Shown here: piece after piece, positions 38,081 through 49,807 of the stretch | Layout of the letters: each line of letters begins with the position of its first letter | Position numbering within the stretch: the stretch's first letter is position 1 | Assembly: GCA_905181815.1 (NCBI GenBank) | Contig: CAJIZA010000001.1 | Span: 558,001-622,000 of the forward strand | Reading direction: 5' to 3' | Source of the DNA: an uncultured Planktomarina sp. | GTDB taxonomy: Bacteria > Pseudomonadota > Alphaproteobacteria > Rhodobacterales > Rhodobacteraceae | DNA: 64,000 nucleotides | Program-made: the position numbers and the translations under genes | The notes under the pieces: generated by a model | The model's input: the letters and a program-made list of their open reading frames with translations, nothing else | The model's database searches: none | What the model was told of the DNA's origin: nothing

Positions 38081-38949
38081 CCCTAACTGCCGCGCAAAAA
38101 GGTGCTGCGCTTATGGTTGCAGGGGTGTTCTGCATGGCCTCAATGGATGCCATGATCAAAATTCTAGGCCATAGTATCCCGGTGGCGCAAATTGTCTGGC
38201 TGCGCTTTGTCTCACAAGCCCTCTTGGTTGGCGCCGGATTGTTAATTGCCCGGCGGACGCTTTTCACCAGCGCGCACACCAAACTGCATATGCTCCGCGG
38301 ATTGGCCACGACTTTCAGCAGCTATCTGTTTTTTCTGGGTATAATCTATTTGCCGCTGGCTGATGCCACAGCTTTAATCCAACTTGGTCCAGTGATGGTG
38401 ACACTGGGCGCAGTTCTGGTTTTGGGTGAAACAATCGGACGCCGCCGTATTCTTGGAATCGCCGCCGCCTTTCTTGGGGCGATGCTAATCATCCGGCCGG
38501 GATCATCTGTCATGTCACCAGCCGCCGCATTTCCTATGCTAGGGGCGATCGGTTTCACAGTCTATGCGCTGGCAACGCGTTTTGTGCGCAGCGATGGCCC
38601 TTGGACCGCGTTATTCTTACAAGGCGTCTTTGGCATGATGTTCTCCTCGCTGCTGGTGCCATTCTTTTGGCAGCCCATTGCCCTCGCCAAGGTGCCTGTG
38701 GTGGCGGCTCTCGTGGGGTTTGGCATTTTGGGCCATTTACTGATGATCCGTGCCTTCGCCGCAGCCCCTGCCGGCGATATCGCGCCCTATGGATACGCCG
38801 GGCTGCTTTTTGCCGTGATCTTCGGACTGTTGCTCTTTGGCGAGATACCAGATGGCTTCACCATCATAGGCGCGGTTGTTATTGTAACTGCTGGAATATA
38901 TGTGTGGTATCGTGAGAGGCTCATCCAAGCTCAGGACGACAATGGCTAG
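38077..38949 (+). CDS. DMT superfamily transporter (EamA domains)
   Basis: Inner-membrane transporter of 290 residues with about ten hydrophobic segments in two EamA repeats, the drug/metabolite exporter fold. Visible parts are MIKILGHSIPVAQIVWLRF in the first repeat and LMIRAFAAAPAGDIAPYGYA in the second. I chose the ATG at 38077, which overlaps the stop of the nitrile hydratase alpha gene (ATGA), so it is in the same operon. The substrate is unknown. Confidence 0.88.
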   Translation: MTLTAAQKGAALMVAGVFCMASMDAMIKILGHSIPVAQIVWLRFVSQALLVGAGLLIARRTLFTSAHTKLHMLRGLATTFSSYLFFLGIIYLPLADATALIQLGPVMVTLGAVLVLGETIGRRRILGIAAAFLGAMLIIRPGSSVMSPAAAFPMLGAIGFTVYALATRFVRSDGPWTALFLQGVFGMMFSSLLVPFFWQPIALAKVPVVAALVGFGILGHLLMIRAFAAAPAGDIAPYGYAGLLFAVIFGLLLFGEIPDGFTIIGAVVIVTAGIYVWYRERLIQAQDDNG

Positions 38950-39841
38950 AACTGGCAAACCGCGCGGAACGCTGCGCCAAAAGCTCGAACATATGGCTAT
39001 CATGGCTTTTTTCGGCGCGATGTGGCTGGTGCCATACAGGCTGCGCAATCGCTGGGTTGGCGCCTGCCTGCGCGGTTTGTTGGGCCGCATGCTCGGGTAT
39101 CGCAAGCGGGTTATGGATAATCTTGACCTGATTTACCCCGATACTCTCCAGGCGCGAAAATTGCAGATTGCCAATCAGGTACTCGACAATGCCGGACGCA
39201 CCTTCACAGAAAATATGTTTCCCGCGCAGTTCCAAGCACAAGATCCTGAAATCAAGCTGCACGGCGCGGGCCTTGAGTTTGTGCTACGGGCTCATCAGGA
39301 CGGCCGTCCCATCATGTTTTACTCTGGGCATTTTGGGAATCATGAAGCCTTCCGCGCCGCACTTTACAATCACGGGCTCAAGGTGGGCGGCATGGTTCGG
39401 CGCATGGCTAATCCTTATTTTGATGTTCAATATAAGCGAATGCTCGACATCAATGGGCGCAGTGGCCCAGTCTTTGAGGCCGACAAACACGGCACCTTGG
39501 CCATGGTAAAATCCCTAAAAACTGGCACAGCGCTTGTTTTATTGCTCGACCTGGCCGTCAGCAACGGCATTGCGGTAAATTTCATGGGGCGTCCAGTTTA
39601 TTGCTCGGTGACAGCGGCGAGTTTCGCACTGAGGACAAAAGCGCTGTTTGTACCCTATTTCTCAATGCGCAATCGCGATGGAGAAAGCTTTAGCGTCGAG
39701 ATCGGCGCGCCCATTGAACACAGTGATGCCGAGACAATGACACGGGCGGCGACAAAATCCCTGGAAGACCGGGTGCATGCCGATCCAGGAAATTGGTTTT
39801 GGATCCATCGGCGCTGGAAATATCGCCCGTCTTCAGATTAA
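38942..39841 (+). CDS. LpxL/LpxM-like lysophospholipid or lipid A acyltransferase
   Basis: Membrane-associated acyltransferase of 299 residues, related to late lipid A acyltransferases (HtrB/MsbB). The HX4E catalytic motif is visible in GHFGNHEAF, followed by RRMANPYFD and the DLAVSNGIAVNFMGRP segment; it ends NWFWIHRRWKYRP. An N-terminal hydrophobic helix (MAIMAFFGAMWLVPY) anchors it. It overlaps the DMT gene by 8 bases. The acyl donor and acceptor cannot be told. Confidence 0.9.
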   Translation: MARTGKPRGTLRQKLEHMAIMAFFGAMWLVPYRLRNRWVGACLRGLLGRMLGYRKRVMDNLDLIYPDTLQARKLQIANQVLDNAGRTFTENMFPAQFQAQDPEIKLHGAGLEFVLRAHQDGRPIMFYSGHFGNHEAFRAALYNHGLKVGGMVRRMANPYFDVQYKRMLDINGRSGPVFEADKHGTLAMVKSLKTGTALVLLLDLAVSNGIAVNFMGRPVYCSVTAASFALRTKALFVPYFSMRNRDGESFSVEIGAPIEHSDAETMTRAATKSLEDRVHADPGNWFWIHRRWKYRPSSD

Positions 39842-39871
39842 GCACCACAGGGGCGATGGCAGCATGCGCCG

Positions 39872-40565
39872 TTAATTCATCCAATCGGCGAAGACAATCT
39901 CACCATTATCCTGATATTGTACCAAAACAGCATAACGCCCTGGCCCCAATACCCCAGTTTCGAACGTAGTCGCCACAGGCCGTCCCAGCGGCCTAAGTTA
40001 TGCCATTCGGTCACAATATAGGCATAATCTAAGCGCCACCACACATTCTCCCCACAGTAAATATCGACAAACTTCAGGGGTGAAACGCTCACAAGATGGG
40101 CATCATAGGTACCCGAATAATATGTGTTTTGCAAAGTTATTTCATGGGAGGCCCCCACCCGTCCATTGGACAAATCTGCCCCTGGTGTCAGTTGCGCATA
40201 TTTTTGGATAACAGCTGCGGCCTCCGCGCGTTGACCTGCAACAGAGCTTTCGGCCCATTTGCCTATAAATTGGGTGTGTAAATCATCCGCTCGTTCAACG
40301 CCCGCGCATAGGCTTTTTGGCGCTCAGTAACGGCGAGATGGGCAAAGACATCTTCCCAGCCGATATAATCCCAATAATCCACATGCCATCCAGGAGCGAT
40401 AATATCGCTTTGCTGGGCGTTCTCCACCAAATATTAATCCGCCGGTGGGCAGTAAAAGCAGCCCTCGGAGGAGATCAGCTCACCAATCACCGCGCATTCT
40501 GCCCATAGCTGAAATTGGGGACAATCAGTGTGAGGAGGCAAGAAATTGAGCAGCAGTTAGACGCA
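39872..40565 (-). pseudogene. Inactivated DUF1223 (thioredoxin-like) gene
   Basis: On the minus strand successive frames give a complete but broken DUF1223 protein: ELISSEGCFYCPPAD with the CxxC pair, a TAA at 40436-40434, then HVDYWDYIGWEDVF, ERQKAYARALNERMIYTP, a frameshift near 40275, KWAESSVAGQRAEAAAVIQK to VTEWHNLGRWDGL, a second frameshift near 39975 and the end NGEIVFADWMN. The start region (from 40565, MRLTAAQFLA) is in yet another frame. At least two frameshifts and one nonsense codon exclude a working product. It is divergent from acnA. Confidence 0.85.
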
Positions 40566-40750
40566 TAAGTGTCGGTTCCTGAGGCACTAATTAAGACTAT
40601 AAAAATCCAAGTGTAACTGGCCAATCAATCGATCGTGCGCAGATGTTACAAAAATCCCTTCTTGGTATACAAATGTATGCGAAACCTCTTGATCCTCAAG
40701 TGCCACAGCTGATAAGAGGCCTCAACATCCTTTCAATCCTGGAGATTTTC

Positions 40751-43438
<2,688 letters not shown>

Positions 43439-43455
43439 GCTAGGTTTTATGGAAG

Positions 43456-43486
43456 AAAAAGGCCTCGGGGAACCGAGGCCTTTTTT
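43456..43486. terminator. Bidirectional Rho-independent terminator between acnA and ccmG
   Basis: AAAAAGGCCTCGG and CCGAGGCCTTTTT form a perfect 13-base stem with a GGAA loop. The A and T runs on both sides let it serve the converging acnA (plus) and ccm (minus) operons; it starts 18 bases after acnA and lies 42 bases beyond ccmG. Confidence 0.9.
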
Positions 43487-43527
43487 ATGAGATCAAGCAC
43501 TAAATACTTTAAAATAAGGTATTTTTA

Positions 43528-44064
43528 TTAGAGCTCCAACCCAGCCTTCGCCAGCGCAGGCATAACGCGTGTTTGCAAATTGCGCTCCGTCAGCGGACCA
43601 GTCACTCGCATGATAACGGTCCCATCGGGCCCCAAAACAAAGGTCTCAGGTAGACCATAAACCCCCCAATCTAGCGCCATTTTCGCTTGAGGATCAGCGC
43701 CAGCCAACGCATAAGGATTGCCCAGTTCCTCTAAAAATGCCCGTGCTTTGGCAGGATTGTCTTTAAAGTTCACCCCATAGACCGGAATGCCGCGATCGGA
43801 AAAATCCATCAAAGTCGGATGTTCAGCCCGGCATGGGGCGCACCAGCTGGCCCAGAAATTAACCAATTTAACCCCGCCGGTGGTCAAATCCGCCTGTGCG
43901 AAGGGCACATGCCCCTCGAGGGGATCCAGCTGGACTTTTGGTGCCTTCTGGCCAGCAATGGCGCTTGGCAGACCCTCTGGATCCTCCCGCTGCATCCCCA
44001 AAAAGGCCAGTCCGGCAAAAACTGCAAAGACCACCACCGGCAAAGCCAAAAAAAATTTACGCAT
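43528..44064 (-). CDS. ccmG: Thiol:disulfide interchange protein for cytochrome c maturation
   Basis: Membrane-anchored periplasmic thioredoxin (DsbE/CcmG, HelX in Rhodobacter) that reduces apocytochrome c cysteines before heme attachment. The 178-residue protein has an N-terminal anchor (FFLALPVVVFAVFAGLAFLG), the active site WASWCAPCRAEHP, and the GVYGLPETFV cis-proline segment with the family acidic loop. It is last in ccmABCDG; its start lies inside the last codons of ccmD. Confidence 0.96.
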   Translation of the reverse strand: MRKFFLALPVVVFAVFAGLAFLGMQREDPEGLPSAIAGQKAPKVQLDPLEGHVPFAQADLTTGGVKLVNFWASWCAPCRAEHPTLMDFSDRGIPVYGVNFKDNPAKARAFLEELGNPYALAGADPQAKMALDWGVYGLPETFVLGPDGTVIMRVTGPLTERNLQTRVMPALAKAGLEL

Positions 44065-44209
44065 CTTGAGCCGCCTCCAACTCTGCTAATGCGCGCTTTA
44101 CAGCACGGTTGCGCTTCACATAGAGCCCCGTAATCACCCCGAGAGCCATGAAGCTCAGAACATAGGAACTATTTACTTCCAAAACATATTTTCCCAGATC
44201 TGGCATCAT
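44057..44209 (-). CDS. ccmD: Heme exporter protein CcmD
   Basis: Small membrane protein of 50 residues that helps release holo-CcmE from CcmABC. It begins MMPDLGKYVLEVNSSY, followed by one membrane segment (VLSFMALGVITGLYV) and a basic cytoplasmic tail (KRNRAVKRALAELEAA), the CcmD pattern. The start overlaps the ccmC stop (ATGATG) and its end overlaps the ccmG start by 8 bases. It is too short for most gene callers but fits the conserved ccmC-ccmD-ccmG order. Confidence 0.9.
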   Translation of the reverse strand: MMPDLGKYVLEVNSSYVLSFMALGVITGLYVKRNRAVKRALAELEAAQDA

Positions 44210-44976
44210 TCAATCCGCTCCCTTTCTTGCAATACCTTCAACCGTCGCGAGCGCACCTCCGTGCGCGTGCCGATCAGCAGCAAAGTCAAAAACAACAGGC
44301 TAAATCCGGCCATCGATAGGAGCAGCGGTTGGAAAAAGACATCAGAAATATTCTCCTGCTTCGCCCCATCGGCCATCGTCACGGTTGTGCCCTGATGCAG
44401 CCCTTGGTTCCAAAACAATACTGCATATCGGCTCAACATGGCAAAAACCGCTCCAACAATTGCCAAAACCGAGGTTAAATCCGCCGCCGTGTCCTCATCC
44501 TCAATCGCCGACCAAAGAGCGATGTAGCCCACGTAGAACAAAAATAGGATCAGAAAGCTGGTCAATCGCGGATCCCAAACCCAGTAGGTGCCCCACATCG
44601 GCTGTCCCCAAATAGCACCGGTGGCCAGGGCGATCAGCGTCATCACCATGCCCACAGGAGCCGCCGCCTTGGCTGCAAGCACAGAGACATGCTGGCGGCG
44701 GATCAACCAGACAAGCGCCCCCACAAACATCAGCAAGTACCCATTGATCGCCATCAAAGCCGCCGGCACATGCAGATAGATGATCTTCACAGTCGAACCC
44801 TGTCGCATATCATCAGGGGTGAAAAAATAACCCCAAATCAACCCAGAACACAGCGATGCCGCTGCCGCTGCCGCAATCCAAGGCAGGACCCTGCTCGACC
44901 AGCCCATAAAGGTTTTCGGATTGGCAAGACGCCAAAATCTATCCCAGAGTGTCGGTGCAATTGGTTTGCTATTCAT
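44206..44976 (-). CDS. ccmC: Heme exporter/heme-handling protein CcmC
   Basis: Six-helix membrane protein that presents heme to CcmE. The 256-residue protein contains the tryptophan-rich periplasmic motif WGTYWVWDPRLTS, with conserved His residues in IYLHVPAAL and upstream of it. An N-terminal cytoplasmic segment (DRFWRLANPKTF) is typical. It lies between ccmB (30 bases upstream) and the overlapping ccmD. Confidence 0.96.
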   Translation of the reverse strand: MNSKPIAPTLWDRFWRLANPKTFMGWSSRVLPWIAAAAAASLCSGLIWGYFFTPDDMRQGSTVKIIYLHVPAALMAINGYLLMFVGALVWLIRRQHVSVLAAKAAAPVGMVMTLIALATGAIWGQPMWGTYWVWDPRLTSFLILFLFYVGYIALWSAIEDEDTAADLTSVLAIVGAVFAMLSRYAVLFWNQGLHQGTTVTMADGAKQENISDVFFQPLLLSMAGFSLLFLTLLLIGTRTEVRSRRLKVLQERERIE

Positions 44977-45006
44977 CGAATTAATCCCATTACTCCTACG
45001 CGCCCC

Positions 45007-45663
45007 TCACCTTAAATTGATCCGCAAAGCGGCTCCAGATGCAAAGGGCAATATCGCCGCAGCCCCAAGAGAAATGGCCGATAAAAGGATCAAAGCCACA
45101 TCAAACTCCAACCCCTGCCCCACCAATCGCACCGCCTGCGAGCCAAAAATCAGACTGGGCACATAAAGTGGCAAAACCAAAAGCGAGAGCAACAGCCCGC
45201 CGCGTTTGACGCCAAGGGTCAGGCTTGCACCGAAAGCACCAATCAGGCTCAAAGCCGGAGTGCCCAGCAAAAGCGACAGACATAGGATCTTACCGGTTTC
45301 ATAGTCGAGGTTCAACAACACGCCCAAGACCGGTGCGGCAAGGGACAAGGGCAGGCCCGTGGTCAACCAATGGGCGGAAGCCTTGGCGACATAGACTGCC
45401 TCCAGCGGCAAGGGCGACGTTGCGAGGAGATCCAGCGTACCATCCTCAAAATCTAGACCAAAAATTCGATCCAGTGACAGCAGACAGGCCAAGAGCGCCC
45501 CTAGCCACAGAACGCCCGGCGCAATCACCGCCAACGCTGACTGATCTGGCCCAAGCGCAAAGGGGATCAAGGTCACAACAATCAAAAAAAAGATCAACGC
45601 CAGGCCAAATCCGCCTCCAGAACGCACAGACAAGCCAACATCGCGCAAAAATAGTTGGATCAT
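45007..45663 (-). CDS. ccmB: Heme exporter membrane protein CcmB
   Basis: Permease subunit of the CcmAB ABC complex that drives release of heme-loaded CcmE. The 218-residue protein has about six membrane segments and the family parts RSGGGFGLALIFFLIVVTLIPFALGP and FEDGTLDLLATSPLPLEAVYVAK. Its ATG overlaps the ccmA stop by 4 bases, so the two ABC subunits are translationally coupled. Confidence 0.96.
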   Translation of the reverse strand: MIQLFLRDVGLSVRSGGGFGLALIFFLIVVTLIPFALGPDQSALAVIAPGVLWLGALLACLLSLDRIFGLDFEDGTLDLLATSPLPLEAVYVAKASAHWLTTGLPLSLAAPVLGVLLNLDYETGKILCLSLLLGTPALSLIGAFGASLTLGVKRGGLLLSLLVLPLYVPSLIFGSQAVRLVGQGLEFDVALILLSAISLGAAAILPFASGAALRINLR

Positions 45664-46274
45664 TCCAAGGCCTCCTCAAAGGCGGAGCTGCTCGCCACCC
45701 CACGCGCCTTAAAGCGGGTCAGATCCAAAACCCGCGCTGAGGCGTGCTCTAGGTCAATATGGGTGGTGATAACGGCAGCACCACCACTCTGCACATGCTG
45801 GTTGAGCGCCGCGCGAAACAGCGCCACATTATGCACATCCAGAGACACCGTTGGTTCATCCATGACCCAAAGCGCACAGCCGCTGACCTGCAAACGCGCC
45901 AGCCCGAGGCGGCGTTTTTGTCCTGCTGAAAGATTGGCGGCTGGACGATCGGCCAATCTGTGCAAATTATAGGCATCAAGCGCCACATTTGGGCTTGGTC
46001 CATGATAGATAGACGCCCAAAATACAAGATTTTCCAGCACGGTCATTTGACCCTTTAGACCATCAGCATGGCCCGAATAGGCCACGGTCTCTGGTGCGGT
46101 GATCTGCCCCTCAACCGAGTCTTGAAGCCCGGAAATGCACCGCAATAGGGTAGTTTTACCAAGCCCGTTAGCCCCCCGCAGCACCAGAACTTGTCCGGCA
46201 CTGAGCGAAAAATCAACCCCGCAGAGCAATGTCATCCCCCCCCGCGCCACGCTTAGGTTTGAGACTTGCAGCAT
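45660..46274 (-). CDS. ccmA: Heme exporter ATP-binding protein CcmA
   Basis: ATPase of the CcmAB complex, 204 residues. It shows the Walker A loop GANGLGKTTLLR, signature LSAGQKRRLGLARL, and Walker B LWVMDEP, with the family-typical TVSLD. It is the first of the cytochrome c maturation genes and follows the Mth938-like gene by 3 bases, so the ccm set is probably read through from the sec genes upstream. Confidence 0.96.
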   Translation of the reverse strand: MLQVSNLSVARGGMTLLCGVDFSLSAGQVLVLRGANGLGKTTLLRCISGLQDSVEGQITAPETVAYSGHADGLKGQMTVLENLVFWASIYHGPSPNVALDAYNLHRLADRPAANLSAGQKRRLGLARLQVSGCALWVMDEPTVSLDVHNVALFRAALNQHVQSGGAAVITTHIDLEHASARVLDLTRFKARGVASSSAFEEALE

Positions 46275-46277
46275 CGC

Positions 46278-46631
46278 TTAGACCGGGATCAGAGCCAAGC
46301 CAATCCGGCGGCCCTCAGACAGTAAAATATTATAAGTACGGCAGGCTGTGGGCGAATTCATGATCTCTACTCCGAGTCCGGCCCCCTCAAGTGTGGACCG
46401 AAAATTCGGAGGAATATGGGCAATCTGCGCGCCCGTTCCCACGAAAACAACATCCAAATCCTTGGCCACCTCGACAAAGGGGCTTGGGTCGTCAAACCCA
46501 GCCCAAGGGCCACATGACTGCGGGAGAATGGCCAATTTTCCTTCGAAAACCTCACCGGCAACACGAAAGAAATTAGGGCCATAGCCATCCACAGGGCGGC
46601 CGGTCTCAAAGGTGATCTCAGAGAGCTGCAT
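46278..46631 (-). CDS. Mth938-like domain protein (DUF498 family)
   Basis: Small soluble protein of 117 residues of the Mth938/NDUFAF3 family; its mitochondrial relative helps assemble complex I, but the bacterial role is unsettled. Family segments are ITFETGRPVDGYGPNFFRV, DLDVVFVGTGAQI and NSPTACRTYNILLSEGRRI. It overlaps the secF stop by 1 base and lies 3 bases before ccmA. The secDF-Mth938-ccm order is common in Rhodobacteraceae. Confidence 0.88.
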   Translation of the reverse strand: MQLSEITFETGRPVDGYGPNFFRVAGEVFEGKLAILPQSCGPWAGFDDPSPFVEVAKDLDVVFVGTGAQIAHIPPNFRSTLEGAGLGVEIMNSPTACRTYNILLSEGRRIGLALIPV

Positions 46632-47599
46632 TACGCATCAAGATTGGCAAATTGATTGCCATCCGTGTTGCTGGGCTTCGACCAATCGCGTTTGACGCCC
46701 AAGCGTAGCAGCGTGGAGCTGGCGACAAAGACCGACGAATAAGTCCCAACCATCACGCCCCAAATCATCGCAAAAACAAACCCGCGGATCACATCTCCAC
46801 CCAGCACAAAAAGCGATATCAGCGCCAACAGCGTGGTAACCGAAGTCATCACTGTCCGGCTAAGGGTCTCATTGATCGACAGGTTGAGCACTTCGCTCAA
46901 ATCTTTCTTCTTGTAGCGCCGCAGGTTTTCCCGCACCCGGTCAAACACCACCACCGTATCATTCAACGAATAGCCGACGATGGTCAGCAAGGCCGCAATA
47001 ATCGCCAGATCAAATTTAATTTGTAGGGCTGAAAATATTCCGATAGTCAAAATTACATCATGCACCAAGGCCCCGACAGCGCCGAGCGCAAATTGCCATT
47101 CAAAGCGCAGCCAGATGTAAATCAACACAACGGCAATGGCGATAACCACGGCTAAGACCGCAGATTTGATCAACTCGCCAGAGACCTTCGGCCCCACCGA
47201 CTCCACGGAAGGAAAGCGAATATCTGGTGCAATATTACGCAAGGTGGTTTCCAATTGCGCAACCACGTCCGAGGCCACGGCCTCCTGCCCGTCTTGCGCT
47301 TGGATGCGAATTTGCGCCACATGCTGATCGTCACGGAAGCTGGGGTCAAACACTTCAGCAATCGACACATCCCCCAGGGCCAAGGGCTCAATCGCTTGGC
47401 GGTATGCGGCAACATTGATCGGCGTGCTACTCTCGGCACGGATAGTCGTGCCGCCTTTAAAATCAATACCAAAATTCAGCCCTTGGGTCACCGTTGAAGC
47501 AATGGAGAGCACCACAAGCAATGCCGACAGACCCAGCCAAAACTTCCATTTTTCGAAGAAATCGAAAGCCGTTTGCTGTTTTACCAATCTTAAACGCAT
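46631..47599 (-). CDS. secF: Protein translocase subunit SecF
   Basis: Membrane partner of SecD that uses the proton gradient to help protein export. The 322-residue protein has six membrane segments: the first near residues 18-40, then a periplasmic domain starting FGIDFKGGTTI, then five segments including VGYSLNDTVVVFDRVREN. It follows secD after 3 bases. The length is normal (323 in Escherichia coli). Confidence 0.97.
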   Translation of the reverse strand: MRLRLVKQQTAFDFFEKWKFWLGLSALLVVLSIASTVTQGLNFGIDFKGGTTIRAESSTPINVAAYRQAIEPLALGDVSIAEVFDPSFRDDQHVAQIRIQAQDGQEAVASDVVAQLETTLRNIAPDIRFPSVESVGPKVSGELIKSAVLAVVIAIAVVLIYIWLRFEWQFALGAVGALVHDVILTIGIFSALQIKFDLAIIAALLTIVGYSLNDTVVVFDRVRENLRRYKKKDLSEVLNLSINETLSRTVMTSVTTLLALISLFVLGGDVIRGFVFAMIWGVMVGTYSSVFVASSTLLRLGVKRDWSKPSNTDGNQFANLDA

Positions 47600-47602
47600 A
47601 AC

Positions 47603-49234
47603 CTACACCTCCAGTGTTTTTGGCTTGCGCCGTTCAAACCAGATCACAACCAAGGCTCTTGTCACAAAGATCGCTGTAAAAACAGAGGTGATTATCCCCA
47701 GACCCAGCGTGACAGCAAAACCCTTGACCGGACCGGCCCCCATAATGAAAAGGATGGCTGCGGTCAAAAAAGTCGTGATATTGGCATCAACAATGGCTGA
47801 GAGCGCTTTTTCATAGCCAAGCTCAATGGCCCGCGCCGGGCCTTTGGCGGTTTTCAATTCTTCACGAATGCGTTCAAACACCAGCACATTGGCATCCACC
47901 GCCATCCCAATGGTCAGTACAATCCCCGCAACCCCCGGCAAGGTCAGCGTGGCGCCGATCATCGACAAAAGGCCAAACATTAACCCAACGTTGATCAACA
48001 ACGCAATATTGGCGAAAATCCCGAAGGTGCCATAGGAAAGAAACATAAAGATCAACACAGCGGCAAACCCAACAAGACAGGCGATTTTTCCTGCGTCAAT
48101 ACTGTCTTGCCCCAATTCTGGCCCGACGGTGCGCTCTTCGAGAAACTCCAAGCTCGCAGGCAATGAGCCAGCACGCAGCAAGGTGGCCAGGCGCGTGCTT
48201 TCTGCGACATCAAAATTACCCGTAATGATACCCGAGCCACCCGTGATCGGCACCTCAATAACAGGTGCAGAGATCACCTCATCATCAAGCACAATCGCAA
48301 ATGGATCGCCCACGTGGTCGGTTGTATATTGTCCAAATTTTCGCGCGCCCGAGGTGTTGAATCGGAAATTCACCGCAGGACGACCATTTTGATCAAACGA
48401 CGGCTGCGCATCGGTCAGCTCTTCGCCCGTAACCACAGGCGTTCGGTCTAGAATGTAATATAAGTCTGGATTATCGGCCGCGGGCAATAGCTCATTGCCG
48501 ACACCAGATGCTCCATTTGGATTATTGGACCGACCAACGACAGTTTGAAACGTCAAAAGCGCAGGAACCCCAATCAGATCCTTGAGCTCTTGCGCCGAGC
48601 CAAGGCCGGGCACCTGGATCAAGATCCGGTCATTGCCTTGGCGCTGGATGGTCGGCTCACGCGTGCCCGCCTCATCGACCCGACGGCGAATAATCTCTAA
48701 GGATTGTGCCATAGTGCGTTGATCAGTTGCAAGTTGCTCAGCCTCTGATAGGGACACGATCAAATTATTCCCAAACGCAGTCACGACAATATCGTCTGTC
48801 ATTCCACCGGTAAGCGACGCCACAGGGCGCGCCAGTGTTTGCACCACATCTACAGCGCGATCCATTTTCTCAGGATTGCCAATACGCACCACAAGCTCGC
48901 CGGCGCCGCCCTCTTGCTGGCGGATCGCGCCGATGGTCGCACGCTCTTTGCGCAAGGCATTGCGCACTTCTGGCCAGAAGCCTGCAAGCCGCGTGGTGTA
49001 GACTTCCTCGAGTTTCACCTCGCCGAGCAAATGTGCGCCACCACGCAAATCAAGTCCAAGATTGACCAAGCCGGAAGGAAGGAAAGATGGCCAGCCTGTG
49101 ACCTCCTCACCCACCTCTTGGGCGTCATTGTAGGATTCAACTTGACCGTAGAAGCCATTGGGCAGGGCAAAAAGAAGCCCCAGCGCGCAGGTCGCCCAAA
49201 TCACGACCCGCTTCCAACCTTCGATATGCAACAT
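47603..49234 (-). CDS. secD: Protein translocase subunit SecD
   Basis: Large periplasmic-domain subunit of the SecDF accessory complex, 543 residues with six membrane segments. Family parts are NLGLDLRGGAHLL at the start of the P1 domain, RRVDEAGTREPTIQRQG, VLDDEVISAPVI, and GMAVDANVLVFERIREE in the membrane part. It starts 44 bases after yajC, as in Escherichia coli yajC-secD-secF. Confidence 0.97.
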   Translation of the reverse strand: MLHIEGWKRVVIWATCALGLLFALPNGFYGQVESYNDAQEVGEEVTGWPSFLPSGLVNLGLDLRGGAHLLGEVKLEEVYTTRLAGFWPEVRNALRKERATIGAIRQQEGGAGELVVRIGNPEKMDRAVDVVQTLARPVASLTGGMTDDIVVTAFGNNLIVSLSEAEQLATDQRTMAQSLEIIRRRVDEAGTREPTIQRQGNDRILIQVPGLGSAQELKDLIGVPALLTFQTVVGRSNNPNGASGVGNELLPAADNPDLYYILDRTPVVTGEELTDAQPSFDQNGRPAVNFRFNTSGARKFGQYTTDHVGDPFAIVLDDEVISAPVIEVPITGGSGIITGNFDVAESTRLATLLRAGSLPASLEFLEERTVGPELGQDSIDAGKIACLVGFAAVLIFMFLSYGTFGIFANIALLINVGLMFGLLSMIGATLTLPGVAGIVLTIGMAVDANVLVFERIREELKTAKGPARAIELGYEKALSAIVDANITTFLTAAILFIMGAGPVKGFAVTLGLGIITSVFTAIFVTRALVVIWFERRKPKTLEV

Positions 49235-49278
49235 CTCTTAGCTCCCGGCCTCAGGCCTGTCTTAAAACGCTTATGGCT

Positions 49279-49560
49279 TTAGCTGGCAGGCTTAGACTTG
49301 CTGCGCACATCGGCGATGGTGGCTTGTACCACATTAACGCGCATGTCTTTGGCCAGCTCAACTTCAATTTCATTGCTGTCCGCTTTCACTTTGGTCACTT
49401 TGCCAATCAAGCCGCCTGCTGTCACAACCTCATCGCCTTTGGCCAAGTTGTTCACCATATTTTGATGTTCTTTCATTTTTTTCTGCTGTGGGCGGAAAAC
49501 CAACAAATAGAAAATACCGATAATGAGCATCGGAAACATGAATGTGCTTAAAGTGTCCAT
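49279..49560 (-). CDS. yajC: Preprotein translocase subunit YajC
   Basis: Small inner-membrane protein of the SecDF-YajC complex. The 93-residue product has one membrane segment (FMFPMLIIGIFYLLVF), the RPQQKKMKEH junction, and LAKGDEVVTAGGLIGKV, all family features. I chose the ATG at 49560 over an upstream in-frame start without similarity. It heads the long minus-strand operon that runs to ccmG and is divergent from serS. Confidence 0.95.
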   Translation of the reverse strand: MDTLSTFMFPMLIIGIFYLLVFRPQQKKMKEHQNMVNNLAKGDEVVTAGGLIGKVTKVKADSNEIEVELAKDMRVNVVQATIADVRSKSKPAS

Positions 49561-49807
49561 AATGACCCCGTAAATTTCGTCACACGGCACCGCGCCGCAA
49601 GTTCTGGCAGAACCTATGGTTTAGGGGGCCGCTTTGCAAGGGATTGCGGGCCTCCTGCTCGGAAGTTTGCCGTTTTTTTGCCAGAGCGGCCTCAACAGAT
49701 GTTGCGGCGCCAATCCACCCAGCAACGGGCTGTGAAAATTGCCCCGTGACCCTCCGCTCAGGTTTCGGCATAAACAGGCGAGTGATTCTTGATCTAGGAG
49801 ATAAGAG

